A DNA stretch of 51,861 nt from CAZDWZ01 sp964509425 (lineage in GTDB: Bacteria; Bdellovibrionota_C; UBA2361; SZUA-149; CAZDWZ01). Positions 43,734 through 51,843 of the stretch are shown here, one piece after another; the first letter of the stretch is position 1; each line of letters starts with the position of its first letter. The position numbers and the translations under genes were made by a program. Location of the stretch: the NCBI GenBank assembly GCA_964509425.1, contig CAZDWZ010000024.1, positions 1 to 51,861 of the forward strand, given 5' to 3'. The notes beneath the pieces were generated by a model. That model was not told where the DNA came from and did not search any database. It was given only the letters and a program-made list of their open reading frames with translations.

Positions 43734-44379
43734 CTTTCTCCATGATTCGAACGACCCCGGGCTCGAACCTCTGACCAAAGGAACCGGAGCGCTTCTCTTC
43801 CGGCTCATGGCAATCGCTTTCCTCGTTCCTGCGGTGGCATCCTTCGTAATTTGGGCGTGGTTTTACTCTCAAGGCATGGAGCTGACGAACAAACATGTCC
43901 GTATCTCGTGCATGGTCATTTGGGTGCTCACGATGGCGACATTGGCGGTGACCGCCATCGGTGGGCGGCACGGCAAATCAGGTCGCCGAGCGAGAAGACG
44001 TCGGCGTAATCCGCTCGCTCTCGCTGAGAGCATGTCGCCTCTCGAGAAGTGGGAGCAGCGAAGCTCACGCTCGTTGCTGTTTGAGATTTGTGGTGCGGTC
44101 ATCGGCATCCCGCTCGCGGCGTTTTTTATCGTCGCCGTTTATTTCCACGCTGAGGCAGGAGGTATTCCACCGAAGGGAGTCAAAACAATTCTTCCGATTC
44201 TTTGGTTTGGAGGTCTGGCAACCGGCGTTTGGCTCGCAGTGCGATCAACTAGACGCCAACTTTTATACTCTCAAGAAAGCCGAAGGACCGCTGAACGTGA
44301 GCGCGACCTTCTGGGCGGATATGCCGATGAACACTCCGGGCCCGGAGCCTCCGGAACCAAGGATGACGACAGCGTCTGA
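43726..44379 (+). CDS. Hypothetical integral membrane protein
   Basis: This is a 217-residue protein from the ATG at 43726, which overlaps the mntR stop by eight bases and implies translational coupling. Four hydrophobic helices are visible: about 24-47 (LFRLMAIAFLVPAVASFVIW), 61-80, 117-138 (LLFEICGAVIGIPLAAFFIV) and 152-173. They are arranged as two pairs of similar spacing, separated by a very basic cytoplasmic loop (GRRARRRRRN). The C-terminus is acidic and Gly-rich. No family is recognised. Coupling to mntR makes a role in metal homeostasis possible but untested. Confidence 0.7.
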   Translation: MDDFLHDSNDPGLEPLTKGTGALLFRLMAIAFLVPAVASFVIWAWFYSQGMELTNKHVRISCMVIWVLTMATLAVTAIGGRHGKSGRRARRRRRNPLALAESMSPLEKWEQRSSRSLLFEICGAVIGIPLAAFFIVAVYFHAEAGGIPPKGVKTILPILWFGGLATGVWLAVRSTRRQLLYSQESRRTAERERDLLGGYADEHSGPGASGTKDDDSV

Positions 44380-44423
44380 GAACAGACCTTTGCCTGGTCG
44401 GCTCCCGCGCGGATGAGTGTCGA

Positions 44424-44455
44424 ACTCAGCAACAGACGAAAGCCTGTTACTGAGT
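44424..44455. terminator. Stem-loop between convergent genes
   Basis: ACTCAGCAACAG pairs with CTGTTACTGAGT with one mismatch across an eight-base loop, between the stops of the membrane-protein gene and cysK. No T run follows on either strand, so it would be an atypical, possibly bidirectional terminator or an mRNA-stabilising hairpin. Confidence 0.5.
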
Positions 44456-44465
44456 CGCCACCGTT

Positions 44466-45398
44466 CTACAGGCCGGTCGCCTGTTCCTCGAAGAGGTTGG
44501 CAACAGAGAAATAACGCTCTCCGGTATCGTAGCAGAACGTGAGCACTCGGCTCCCTTCTTTGATTTCCGGAAGTTTTTGACTCACCGCACTCAACGCCGC
44601 TCCGGAAGAGGCTCCAACGAGAATTCCCTCTTCTTTTGCGAGTCGACGCGTGAAGGCAAAAGCGTCTTCGTTCTTTACCTGAATCACTCCATCAAGAATG
44701 CTCCTATTCAAGATCTTCGGAATAAAATTAGCACCGATACCTTGAATCGGATGGGCACCCGGCTGTCCACCGCTTAGAAGCGGAGAAGCGGCAGGTTCCG
44801 CGGCGAAAACTTTGAGCTGAGGGAATCTCTCTTTAAGAACCTCGGCACATCCGGTGATGTGACCACCGGTCCCGACCCCGGTGATCATGTAATCAAAGCC
44901 TTCTGGGAAATCTTTGCAGATCTCTTCGGCAGTGACGCGACGATGGATCTCCGTGTTTGCCTCGTTATCAAACTGCATAGGCATCCATGCGCCCTTTGTC
45001 TGCTCGACGAGCTCCTTCGCTCTTTGAACGGAGCCGAGCATTCCCTTTTCTCTCGGAGTCAGATCGAGCTGGGCTCCGTACGCGGCCATAAGCCGTCGGC
45101 GCTCGATCGACATCGAATCCGGCATCACAAGGATAAGCCTATAGCCCTTCACCGCAGCGACCATCGCCAGACCTATTCCCGTGTTCCCGGATGTAGGTTC
45201 AATAATCACCGAACCAGGCTTGAGAAGACCTTTTTTCTCGGCGTCTTCAACCATGGAGACAGCAATCCGATCCTTGATGCTTCCTCCCGGATTCGCTCGC
45301 TCGAGCTTCATCCAAACCTCGGTCTTACCCGGAAAAAGTTTGCTCAGCCGGACGTGAGGCGTGTTCCCCACTGTCTGAAGAATATTTTCAGCTTTCAT
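44466..45398 (-). CDS. cysK: Cysteine synthase (O-acetylserine sulfhydrylase)
   Basis: This 310-residue PLP enzyme makes cysteine from O-acetylserine and sulfide. The PLP lysine is K42 in NPGGSIKDR. The substrate loop TSGNTGIGLA is near 69-78, and the phosphate-binding GVGTGGHITG is near 174-183. The length is typical and the C-terminus carries no regulatory CBS domain. AGGGG precedes the ATG at 45398. It is divergent from the AI-2E-type transporter gene, with a 12-base palindrome GTCACCGGTGAC at 45439-45450 between them. Whether it is the A or B isozyme cannot be told from motifs. Confidence 0.95.
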   Translation of the reverse strand: MKAENILQTVGNTPHVRLSKLFPGKTEVWMKLERANPGGSIKDRIAVSMVEDAEKKGLLKPGSVIIEPTSGNTGIGLAMVAAVKGYRLILVMPDSMSIERRRLMAAYGAQLDLTPREKGMLGSVQRAKELVEQTKGAWMPMQFDNEANTEIHRRVTAEEICKDFPEGFDYMITGVGTGGHITGCAEVLKERFPQLKVFAAEPAASPLLSGGQPGAHPIQGIGANFIPKILNRSILDGVIQVKNEDAFAFTRRLAKEEGILVGASSGAALSAVSQKLPEIKEGSRVLTFCYDTGERYFSVANLFEEQATGL

Positions 45399-45438
45399 GT
45401 AACCCCTACATTCAATTCAAATCATCGACGGGAAATTT

Positions 45439-45450
45439 GTCACCGGTGAC
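45439..45450. promoter_or_regulatory. 12-bp palindrome upstream of cysK
   Basis: GTCACCGGTGAC is a perfect palindrome about 46 bases upstream of the cysK start, in the 256-base divergent region shared with the AI-2E-type gene. The position suits an operator. No second copy was noticed and the regulator is unknown. No gene or RNA was seen in the rest of the region. Confidence 0.35.
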
Positions 45451-45654
45451 CCTGCCCCGTCTTGCTCCGCAAATCAACCACAATCTGAACGCGAGAGGCA
45501 CCACGAAACTCGATGGGATTTCCGCATCGAGGCTAGAGGGAAACACATTCTCCCGGATTTCTGCTGAAATGCTTGCTCGCGCGGAATACATCTGATAGCG
45601 GGAACGTACGTATTATTATTCACTCCCATTCTCATCCAGTTTCAAATTCCCGGA

Positions 45655-46635
45655 ATGACGATCTCGCCGCTCAGAAAAGCTTCGTATCTCTTCGTCGTCT
45701 CGGCATTGGCGCTCTCGTTTGCTTCAGATTTGTGCACTCCGTTCATCACGATCTTGTTTTCGTACTTGGCGCTCATAAATTTGAACCGCGTCTGCAAACG
45801 AAAGTATCTTGCGATTCTCCTCTTCTGCATCCTCGTTCTTGGGGTCATGAACGGCTTCGTCTACTTTGGCCGCCAGGCAGTCACCACGATCCCACACATC
45901 ATCTCGACCTCGGTTCCGGCTCTGCTTACCTATGCGGAGACAAATGGCTACATGAAGCTGTTGCCGTTTGACGACGTCGAGAGCATGAAAATTGCCATCA
46001 TCGACGGGGCGAAAGGTGAGCTGGCATATTTCGCAAACTTCGCGAAAGTCGCCACGAAAGAGTTCGTCCTGCTCATCATCGGCCTGGTGATCGCCTGCAG
46101 CATGTTCGCGCGGCCCGAGCTCGACCTCGACCGCGGAAAACACCAGATTGTAAACAATCTCTACACACGATTCTGCGATGAAATTTCACTCCGCTTCCGG
46201 AACTTTTACGAGAGCTTTTCCACCGTGATGGGCGCCCAGATCGTGATTTCCATGATCAACACCTTCTTTACCGGGGTTTTTGTCGCGGCGGTCGGAATGC
46301 CTCACGCGGCGATAATCATAATAATTACTTTTCTTTGCGGTCTTTTGCCCATCATCGGCAACCTCATGAGCAATACGGTCATCGTTGGGGTAGGCATAAC
46401 CGTGGGGCCACGGTTGGCTGCACTGGCATTAGTTTTCCTCGTCGTCCTGCATAAGTTTGAGTACTTTCTCAACAGTAAGATCATTGGCGGCAGGATCAGA
46501 AATCCGATGTGGCTCACGCTCTTAGGACTTGTGATCGGAGAAAAGCTGGCGGGAATTCCCGGCATGATCTTAGCTCCGGTAATTTTGCATTATTTGAAAA
46601 TCGAGGCCCGGCAGATCGAGGTTGGCACAGAGTGA
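45655..46635 (+). CDS. AI-2E family transporter
   Basis: This is a 326-residue membrane protein of the PerM/TqsA family, with about seven hydrophobic segments. The C-terminal half has the conserved blocks FLCGLLPIIGNLMSN, HKFEYFLNSKIIGGRI, LVIGEKLAGIPGMILAPV and HYLKIEA. The cytoplasmic loop in the middle (DRGKHQIVNNLYTRFCDEI) is also usual. Some family members export autoinducer-2 and others act as sodium/proton antiporters, so the name does not prove a quorum-sensing role. The start is an ATG at 45655. Its stop overlaps the GTG of terC by four bases (GTGA), so the two are coupled. Confidence 0.88.
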   Translation: MTISPLRKASYLFVVSALALSFASDLCTPFITILFSYLALINLNRVCKRKYLAILLFCILVLGVMNGFVYFGRQAVTTIPHIISTSVPALLTYAETNGYMKLLPFDDVESMKIAIIDGAKGELAYFANFAKVATKEFVLLIIGLVIACSMFARPELDLDRGKHQIVNNLYTRFCDEISLRFRNFYESFSTVMGAQIVISMINTFFTGVFVAAVGMPHAAIIIIITFLCGLLPIIGNLMSNTVIVGVGITVGPRLAALALVFLVVLHKFEYFLNSKIIGGRIRNPMWLTLLGLVIGEKLAGIPGMILAPVILHYLKIEARQIEVGTE

Positions 46636-47603
46636 ACAATATTCTTTTTACTGAGCAGTTATTAGGAATCGGTGTCGGAATCGTCATTCTCGCGGTCTTG
46701 GCGTTTGACCTGGGAATCTTGCAGAAAGAAGCGCACGCACTTTCGCTCCGGTCCGCGATACTGTGGAGCGCGTTTTGGATCGCATTCGCACTACTCTTCA
46801 ACGTCATCGTCTACTTCACCCTGGGTTCCGAAAAGGCAATCGAATTCCTCTCGGGCTTTCTCGTCGAGAAATCGCTGAGCGTCGACAATCTTTTTGTCTT
46901 TCTCATAATCTTCAATTACTTTCACGTTCCAGTTCAGTACCAACACAAGGTGCTTTTCTGGGGAATCTTCGGCGCACTCGTCATGCGCGGACTTCTCATT
47001 TACATGGGTCTCCAACTGCTCGAGCGGTTTGATTGGCTGACCTATGTGCTGGGGGCTCTGCTCATGTACACGGGCTACAAGACGGCGTTCCATCAAACCA
47101 ATTCCGAGCCGGACCTCAGCAAAAATCGTCTCCTCAGACTCCTCCGCAGATTCTTGCCAATCAGCTCCGACTATTCGGGCCCAAAGTTCATTATAAGAAA
47201 AGGGAAGCGTTGGTTGTTCTCGCCCTTGTTCGTCGTCCTCATCATGATCGAGACCACTGATGTGTTGTTCGCGCTCGATTCGGTTCCGGCGATTCTCGGA
47301 ATAACCAACGACCCATTCGTGCTTTACACCTCGAATCTCTTTGCGATTCTCGGACTACGCGCCCTCTACTTCGTACTTGCGGGCCTCTTCGGGCTCTTCC
47401 ATCATCTGAAGTACGGAATCTCGGCCGTTCTGGTTTTTGTCGGCTTCCGCATGTTGATTGAGCATAAGTACCCAATCTCTGATCCCATCACACTTCTCTT
47501 CATCGGTACGTTCCTGGGCGGGTCGATGTGGGCTTCTATCCATTACCCGGACAAGAGCGCCCCGAAAGTCGAGACCATACTCGACGTTAAGCCCGTGCCT
47601 TAA
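46632..47603 (+). CDS. TerC-family membrane protein, probable manganese exporter
   Basis: This is a 323-residue integral membrane protein of the TerC/Alx family with about eight or nine helices. Signature blocks are LVEKSLSVDNLFVFLIIF near 78-95, with the conserved acidic residues, and IETTDVLFALDSVPAILGIT near 207-226, the second half of the internally duplicated site. Members of this family, such as Alx and the Bacillus Mee proteins, export Mn(II), often to metalate secreted enzymes. The start is the GTG at 46632 inside the stop region of the upstream gene; the longer frame from 46509 is out of place inside that gene. With mntR and ferroportin close by, it forms a metal-export neighbourhood. 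No yybP-ykoY-type riboswitch was recognised. Confidence 0.9.
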   Translation: MNNILFTEQLLGIGVGIVILAVLAFDLGILQKEAHALSLRSAILWSAFWIAFALLFNVIVYFTLGSEKAIEFLSGFLVEKSLSVDNLFVFLIIFNYFHVPVQYQHKVLFWGIFGALVMRGLLIYMGLQLLERFDWLTYVLGALLMYTGYKTAFHQTNSEPDLSKNRLLRLLRRFLPISSDYSGPKFIIRKGKRWLFSPLFVVLIMIETTDVLFALDSVPAILGITNDPFVLYTSNLFAILGLRALYFVLAGLFGLFHHLKYGISAVLVFVGFRMLIEHKYPISDPITLLFIGTFLGGSMWASIHYPDKSAPKVETILDVKPVP

Positions 47604-47782
47604 CGGGGTTAGCGGGATCATTGTCCGGAGTTAGACGGCGGCGTTAGAGTCCCCGGTGGGCGGGGATTACCCTGCCCCGAGGTCCGTAACTCGACAAATG
47701 CCCTTTGGATTATTAGCTTTTTTGAAACGTCTAAGTCACTTTTCGCGATTACTATGACTGGAGGAGCAACCAAGGACTCTTT

Positions 47783-48682
47783 ATGTTGAAGCAAATCGGC
47801 CGGATCGGCCTCTTTCTCCTGACCAATATTTTCGTGATGCTCACGATCTCCATCGTGCTGAACGTGCTCGGCGTGGGTCAATACATCACCGCGTCCGGAC
47901 TCGATTACAACGCGCTCATGATGTTCTGCCTCGTCTGGGGTATGGCCGGCTCGCTCATTTCCCTTGCGATGTCCCGGACCTCGGCAAAGTGGATGATGGG
48001 TGTCCGGGTGATCGACCCGAATCAACCGGGCCAATTCGCTTGGTTAGTGAATACCGTTCACGAGACCGCCCGGCGGGCGGGTCTTCCGGCGATGCCAGAA
48101 GTGGGAGTCTTCGACAGTCCGGATGTCAATGCTTTCGCAACGGGCCCGACCAAGGCGCGGTCCCTCGTCGCGGTGTCTACCGGTCTCCTTTCGAACATGG
48201 ATCGCGGCGGGATTGAGGGGGTGATCGGTCACGAAGTCGCCCACATTCAGAACGGCGACATGGTGACAATGACTCTCATTCAGGGAGTCGTTAACGCCTT
48301 TGTGATGTTCCTGTCCCGCGTGATCTCTTTCGCAATCGCCTCTCAGGTGGAAGAACGGAACCGGTATTGGGTCCGCGGGCTCATCACATTCGCGCTCGAG
48401 GTGCTCATTGGCTTCCTCGGTATGATAATAGTTGCTTGGTTCTCGCGAAAGCGCGAGTTTCGTGCTGATGCGGGCTCGGCGAAGCTCGTCGGAAGGGAGC
48501 ATATGCTCTCGGGCTTGAAATCACTTCAGCGAGTGTACGGCCACGTTGACCAAGCAGCGCCGGAATCACTTGCGAGCTTACAGATTTCGTCTAGCCGCGA
48601 GACAGATTCTTGGAGACATCTTTTCGCCACGCATCCGCCACTCGCGCAGAGAATTCGAGCACTAGAAACCATGGGAGCTTAA
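47783..48682 (+). CDS. htpX: Membrane zinc protease HtpX
   Basis: This is a 299-residue M48 metalloprotease of the inner membrane that degrades misfolded membrane proteins. The zinc site is H150-E151-V-A-H154 with E225 in KREFRADAGSAKL. Membrane helices lie near 8-28 and 43-62, with further hydrophobic stretches at about 165-187 and 202-220, as in E. coli HtpX. AAGGA precedes the ATG at 47783. It is followed after seven bases by a lipoprotein gene on the same strand, so the two probably form an operon. The GC-rich 180-base leader contains a CGGGG/CCCCG hairpin near 47660-47685, possibly the terC terminator. Confidence 0.95.
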   Translation: MLKQIGRIGLFLLTNIFVMLTISIVLNVLGVGQYITASGLDYNALMMFCLVWGMAGSLISLAMSRTSAKWMMGVRVIDPNQPGQFAWLVNTVHETARRAGLPAMPEVGVFDSPDVNAFATGPTKARSLVAVSTGLLSNMDRGGIEGVIGHEVAHIQNGDMVTMTLIQGVVNAFVMFLSRVISFAIASQVEERNRYWVRGLITFALEVLIGFLGMIIVAWFSRKREFRADAGSAKLVGREHMLSGLKSLQRVYGHVDQAAPESLASLQISSSRETDSWRHLFATHPPLAQRIRALETMGA

Positions 48683-48689
48683 ATATCAC

Positions 48690-49148
48690 ATGAAGCAGTT
48701 GCCGGTCGTTTTGATGAGAAGTATCTTTTTTGGATTGATCATCGGTGCGATGGCCGGCTGCGGCGGTCCTCAGCTGGACCCCGACGTGATGAAGGCAACT
48801 GATCTTCCCTCAGTGCAACGCAAGGTCGTGTATCTGAAAGTTGCGGGCACATTGAAGGACAGTGATGGGAATCCAGTCGTCGGTGCAAAGGTTGTTGCGC
48901 GGACTCTCCGGGGCAACTGGACCGACATCACCACGCATTTCGGAAGCTTTCGCGTAGAATCGATATTCACCGAGGGTGATACCATCGACTTTCACTTCTC
49001 CCCTGCCGCCGAGAAATCGAGGCCGGCGAAAGTAAACTGGACGGCGCGTATCTACGATCACGATCTCCCGAAAGGCGTCAGCCGGGTGACGCTAAATTTC
49101 TACGAAGACAAGCTCGGGGTAATCCGGCTTGGTTCGATAGAATACTAG
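48690..49148 (+). CDS. Lipoprotein with carboxypeptidase regulatory-like domain
   Basis: This is a 152-residue lipoprotein. The signal peptide ends in the lipobox AMAGC, so C24 should be lipidated. The mature part has one beta-sandwich of the carboxypeptidase-regulatory/CNA-B type: VAGTLKDSDGNPVVGAKVVAR, then THFGSFRVESIF, the repeated pattern of these folds. It follows htpX by seven bases and is probably cotranscribed, though a functional link to protease activity is only inference. No recognised catalytic residues are present. Confidence 0.82.
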   Translation: MKQLPVVLMRSIFFGLIIGAMAGCGGPQLDPDVMKATDLPSVQRKVVYLKVAGTLKDSDGNPVVGAKVVARTLRGNWTDITTHFGSFRVESIFTEGDTIDFHFSPAAEKSRPAKVNWTARIYDHDLPKGVSRVTLNFYEDKLGVIRLGSIEY

Positions 49149-49203
49149 GCACCGGCCCCCCCACCACGAACCTCTCGCCGCTTTTGCGGTTCTTGCTGTG
49201 GCG

Positions 49204-49294
49204 CCTCTGTGCCTCTGTGGTTCAACAAGCGTCGCAATCCAGGTCGTAGCGACGCAGAGATTCGCCATCCTATTGAACCACAGAGGCGCAGAGA
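49204..49294. repeat. Inverted repeat of CTCTGTG type
   Basis: CCTCTGTGCCTCTGTGGTTCAA at 49204-49225 is mirrored with few mismatches by TTGAACCACAGAGGCGCAGA at 49273-49292. Inside lies a second perfect stem, GCGTCGC (49229-49235) with GCGACGC (49249-49255). The right arm continues as a GAGACACA tandem to 49309. This kind of element is dispersed in many bacterial genomes. A related copy lies at 51752-51843. Confidence 0.8.
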
Positions 49295-49393
49295 CACAGA
49301 GACACAGAGATGGGAAATGGTTCGTCGATTACGGAAACTTCGCCAAAAATCCTCCGATTAGAAAAATATCCGATACTATTTTCTTGGAGGACT

Positions 49394-49606
49394 ATGGGAT
49401 TTAATGTGACATACTTGGACGTGCCGTTTGCTGAGAAAGAAGAGGCAAAATCTTTGGGGGCTTGGTGGGATCCGCAGGCTCGCAAATGGTTCGTCCCGCA
49501 TGGAAAGCAGATTCAGATATTTCGAAAGTGGCTTCCGGCGGAGACTGAAATCTCGGAAGCAGAAGAGAAACGCCCTCTCCTGGACGCTGCTTCCCGCGAT
49601 GACTAA
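49394..49606 (+). CDS. DUF5710 domain protein
   Basis: This is a 70-residue protein. TTGGAGG a few bases ahead makes the ATG at 49394 certain. The sequence YLDVPFAEKEEAKSLGAWWD followed by ARKWFVPHG is the DUF5710 domain, a small module often found alone or fused to DNA primase, TraC-like or other nucleic acid enzymes. It occupies residues 4-45, and the rest is an acidic tail. Its role as a stand-alone protein is unknown. Confidence 0.85.
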   Translation: MGFNVTYLDVPFAEKEEAKSLGAWWDPQARKWFVPHGKQIQIFRKWLPAETEISEAEEKRPLLDAASRDD

Positions 49607-49629
49607 CGCCGCAGGCTGAGCTGAATATC

Positions 49630-50181
49630 GTGACAAATTGGATTTCAAGGAAACACATTCTCGGATCGGTTCTGATCCTCGGAGTCGGCTATTTCGCCTA
49701 CTTCAGATTTTTTGTCGGCGAGGAGGCAAAAATTCGAGAGCTTCTCTCCCAGATCGTTCGGAAGGCAGAGACAACGGCCACCGAAAGTCCGCTCACGAGA
49801 ATTCAAGATGTTCGTTCCCTCGCCTCACACTTCACCGACGAGCTCGAATTCCGGTTTGACGACGGATCGGGTGAGCCTCCGCAAGAGGCTGCCCGATCCA
49901 GGAAAGAATTGGAGCAGAAAATTCTTGGAGCGAAGACGAGCTTCCGGACACTTGAGGCCGTCCTCATTTCACCCTCCGTTACCCTGCGGAGCGACGACGC
50001 CACGGCGGAAGGAGAGATGCATGTGCTCGGTTCTCTCCCCGACACCGATGGGAAATTCTACGAGCATCATCTCGTGACCTTCGGCTTGAAAAAAGTCGAT
50101 GGCACCTGGAAAATCTCATCGGTCTCGAGCAAAAACCTGCGTGGCGAGAACCAGCCTCCTGAAGGCATTTTCAGAAAATAG
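49630..50181 (+). CDS. Membrane-anchored NTF2/SnoaL-like protein
   Basis: This is a 183-residue protein with one N-terminal membrane helix (HILGSVLILGVGYFAYFRFF, about residues 9-28) and a periplasmic domain. The order of elements (IRELLSQIVRKAE helix, HFTDELEFRFDDG, then four strands ending TFGLKKVDGTWKISSVSSK) is that of NTF2/SnoaL-like folds, without identifiable catalytic residues. The start is a GTG at 49630 with a weak ribosome site. It follows the DUF5710 gene by 23 bases. The fold assignment is inference from pattern. Confidence 0.65.
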   Translation: MTNWISRKHILGSVLILGVGYFAYFRFFVGEEAKIRELLSQIVRKAETTATESPLTRIQDVRSLASHFTDELEFRFDDGSGEPPQEAARSRKELEQKILGAKTSFRTLEAVLISPSVTLRSDDATAEGEMHVLGSLPDTDGKFYEHHLVTFGLKKVDGTWKISSVSSKNLRGENQPPEGIFRK

Positions 50182-50305
50182 CCGCGAAATTTTCATACGA
50201 TTTTACCGCAATGTTTACCGACTAAACAGCCGCACTCCATCGCCTGAGAATTGTGGTTTTTCAGCAGAGGTCGTATGAAATGCCTGCAATTCAGAGGAGA
50301 AGACG

Positions 50306-51703
50306 ATGTCCGCGAAAAATTTTGACTGTGTGGTGATTGGTTCGGGCCCCGGTGGATACGTAGCTGCAATTCGAGCGGCGCAGCTCGGCATGAAAACTGC
50401 GGTCATCGAAAAGGAAGCGCCCGGTGGCGTCTGCCTGAACTGGGGATGTATTCCGACGAAAGCGGTTTTGAAGAGCGCGGAAGTTTTTCAAACGATGAAG
50501 CACGCCCAAGATTTCGGCCTGATGGTCGAGGGTGTTAAAGCGGACTTTCCGGGTGTGATCAATCGTTCTCGAAAGGTCGTCGAGAAGATGACTAAGGGAG
50601 TGGAATTCCTCTTCCGTAAAAATAAGATTGAGCTCATCAGCGGCCACGGGAAGTTCGTCAACAAGAACGAGATTCAGGTCACGTCTGCAAACGGCGACAC
50701 GACGGTTGGATTCAAAAACGCGATCATCGCAACCGGCGCCCGTGCACGCTCGCTGCCCGCATTTCCGGTCGATGGAGAACGTGTGCTCACCTACCGACAT
50801 GCCCTCGATCTCAGGAACTGTCCGCAAAAGCTCCTCGTCATCGGAGCTGGCGCTATCGGTATTGAATTTGCTTACTTCTATAACTCTTTCGGCGCGGAAG
50901 TGACGGTCGTCGAGGTGCTGGACCAGGTGCTTCCTGTCGAGGATCAGGAGATCTCGAAGGCTCTTGAGAAGAGCTTCACCAAGGCGGGAATAAAAATTCG
51001 GACCAAAACGATGGTCGAGAGCCTCACGAGAAAGGGTCAGAACATCAGCGCGATTCTAAAGACCCCTGAAAAGGTTGAAGAGTGGAACGGCGACTATTGT
51101 CTCGTCGCTGTCGGATTTCAAGGGAACGTCGAGAACATTGGACTCGAAGCCGTGGGCATTTCTCCGGAGAAATCCTTCATCAAAGTCGACAAATCCTACA
51201 AAACTTCAGTCCCGAATATCTACGCTATCGGGGATGTGATTGGCGCGCCGATGCTTGCACACGTGGCAAGCCACGAGGGCATCATCGCCGCGGAGACCAT
51301 GGCGGGTAAACATCCGCACCCGATAGACTACACACGAAATGTTCCTGCCGGGACATTCTGCCAGCCTCAGGTCGCCTCTATCGGTCTGACCGAGAAAGCA
51401 GCTAAGGACGCTGGTTACGATACTCGAGTCGGACGATTTCCCTTCACGGCGAGTGGCAAAGCGGTCGCGACAAATGAAACCGAAGGCTTTGTTAAAGTTG
51501 TCATTGATGCCAAGGTGCAAGAAGTTCTCGGCGTACACATCATTCACCCTGAAGCGACCGAGCTCATCGGCGAAGCTGCAATCATAAACTCTCATGAAGG
51601 CATCGCCAGCAGTGTGTTTAACACCATACACGCTCACCCCACGCTTGCCGAAGCCATCATGGAAGCGATGGGTGATGCAATCGGGCGGGCAATTCACATC
51701 TGA
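50306..51703 (+). CDS. lpd: Dihydrolipoamide dehydrogenase
   Basis: This 465-residue flavoenzyme (E3) reoxidises dihydrolipoamide in 2-oxoacid dehydrogenase and glycine cleavage complexes. FAD binding is shown by GSGPGGYVAA (12-21), the redox disulfide by C43 and C48 in GGVCLNWGCIPTK, NAD binding by GAGAIGIEFA near 185, the second FAD motif by YAIGDVIGAPMLAH near 306, and the catalytic histidine by HAHPTLAEA near the C-terminus. AGAGGAGA precedes the ATG at 50306. No E1 or E2 genes are adjacent in the window; they may lie beyond the right edge or elsewhere. Confidence 0.97.
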   Translation: MSAKNFDCVVIGSGPGGYVAAIRAAQLGMKTAVIEKEAPGGVCLNWGCIPTKAVLKSAEVFQTMKHAQDFGLMVEGVKADFPGVINRSRKVVEKMTKGVEFLFRKNKIELISGHGKFVNKNEIQVTSANGDTTVGFKNAIIATGARARSLPAFPVDGERVLTYRHALDLRNCPQKLLVIGAGAIGIEFAYFYNSFGAEVTVVEVLDQVLPVEDQEISKALEKSFTKAGIKIRTKTMVESLTRKGQNISAILKTPEKVEEWNGDYCLVAVGFQGNVENIGLEAVGISPEKSFIKVDKSYKTSVPNIYAIGDVIGAPMLAHVASHEGIIAAETMAGKHPHPIDYTRNVPAGTFCQPQVASIGLTEKAAKDAGYDTRVGRFPFTASGKAVATNETEGFVKVVIDAKVQEVLGVHIIHPEATELIGEAAIINSHEGIASSVFNTIHAHPTLAEAIMEAMGDAIGRAIHI

Positions 51704-51720
51704 GCGCATTCGGTAAGTTC

Positions 51721-51743
51721 TGCCCGGGTTAAATCACCGGGCA
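51721..51743 (+). terminator. Stem-loop after lpd
   Basis: TGCCCGG at 51721-51727 pairs with CCGGGCA at 51737-51743 around a nine-base loop, 18 bases after the lpd stop. It is followed by CTCTTCC rather than a pure T run, so termination may be imperfect. Confidence 0.6.
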
Positions 51744-51751
51744 CTCTTCCC

Positions 51752-51843
51752 TCCTCTGCGTCCTTCGCGTCCTCTGCGGTTGCCTTTGAGAGTAATCCCG
51801 CAATCATAAATGCAACCGCAGAGGACGCGACGGACGCAGAGGG
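51752..51843. repeat. Inverted repeat of CTCTGCG type
   Basis: The left arm (51752-51783) and right arm (51812-51843) are 32 bases each and complementary with about two mismatches; each contains CGCGTCCTCTGCGG or its complement. The 28-base loop is AT-richer. It resembles the repeat at 49204-49294 and probably belongs to the same dispersed family. Confidence 0.85.

Noticed and set aside
46509..46631. An extended start for TerC
   Set aside because: The extra 41 codons lie inside the upstream transporter gene in another frame and are not membrane-protein-like. The GTG overlapping that gene's stop is typical of coupled genes.
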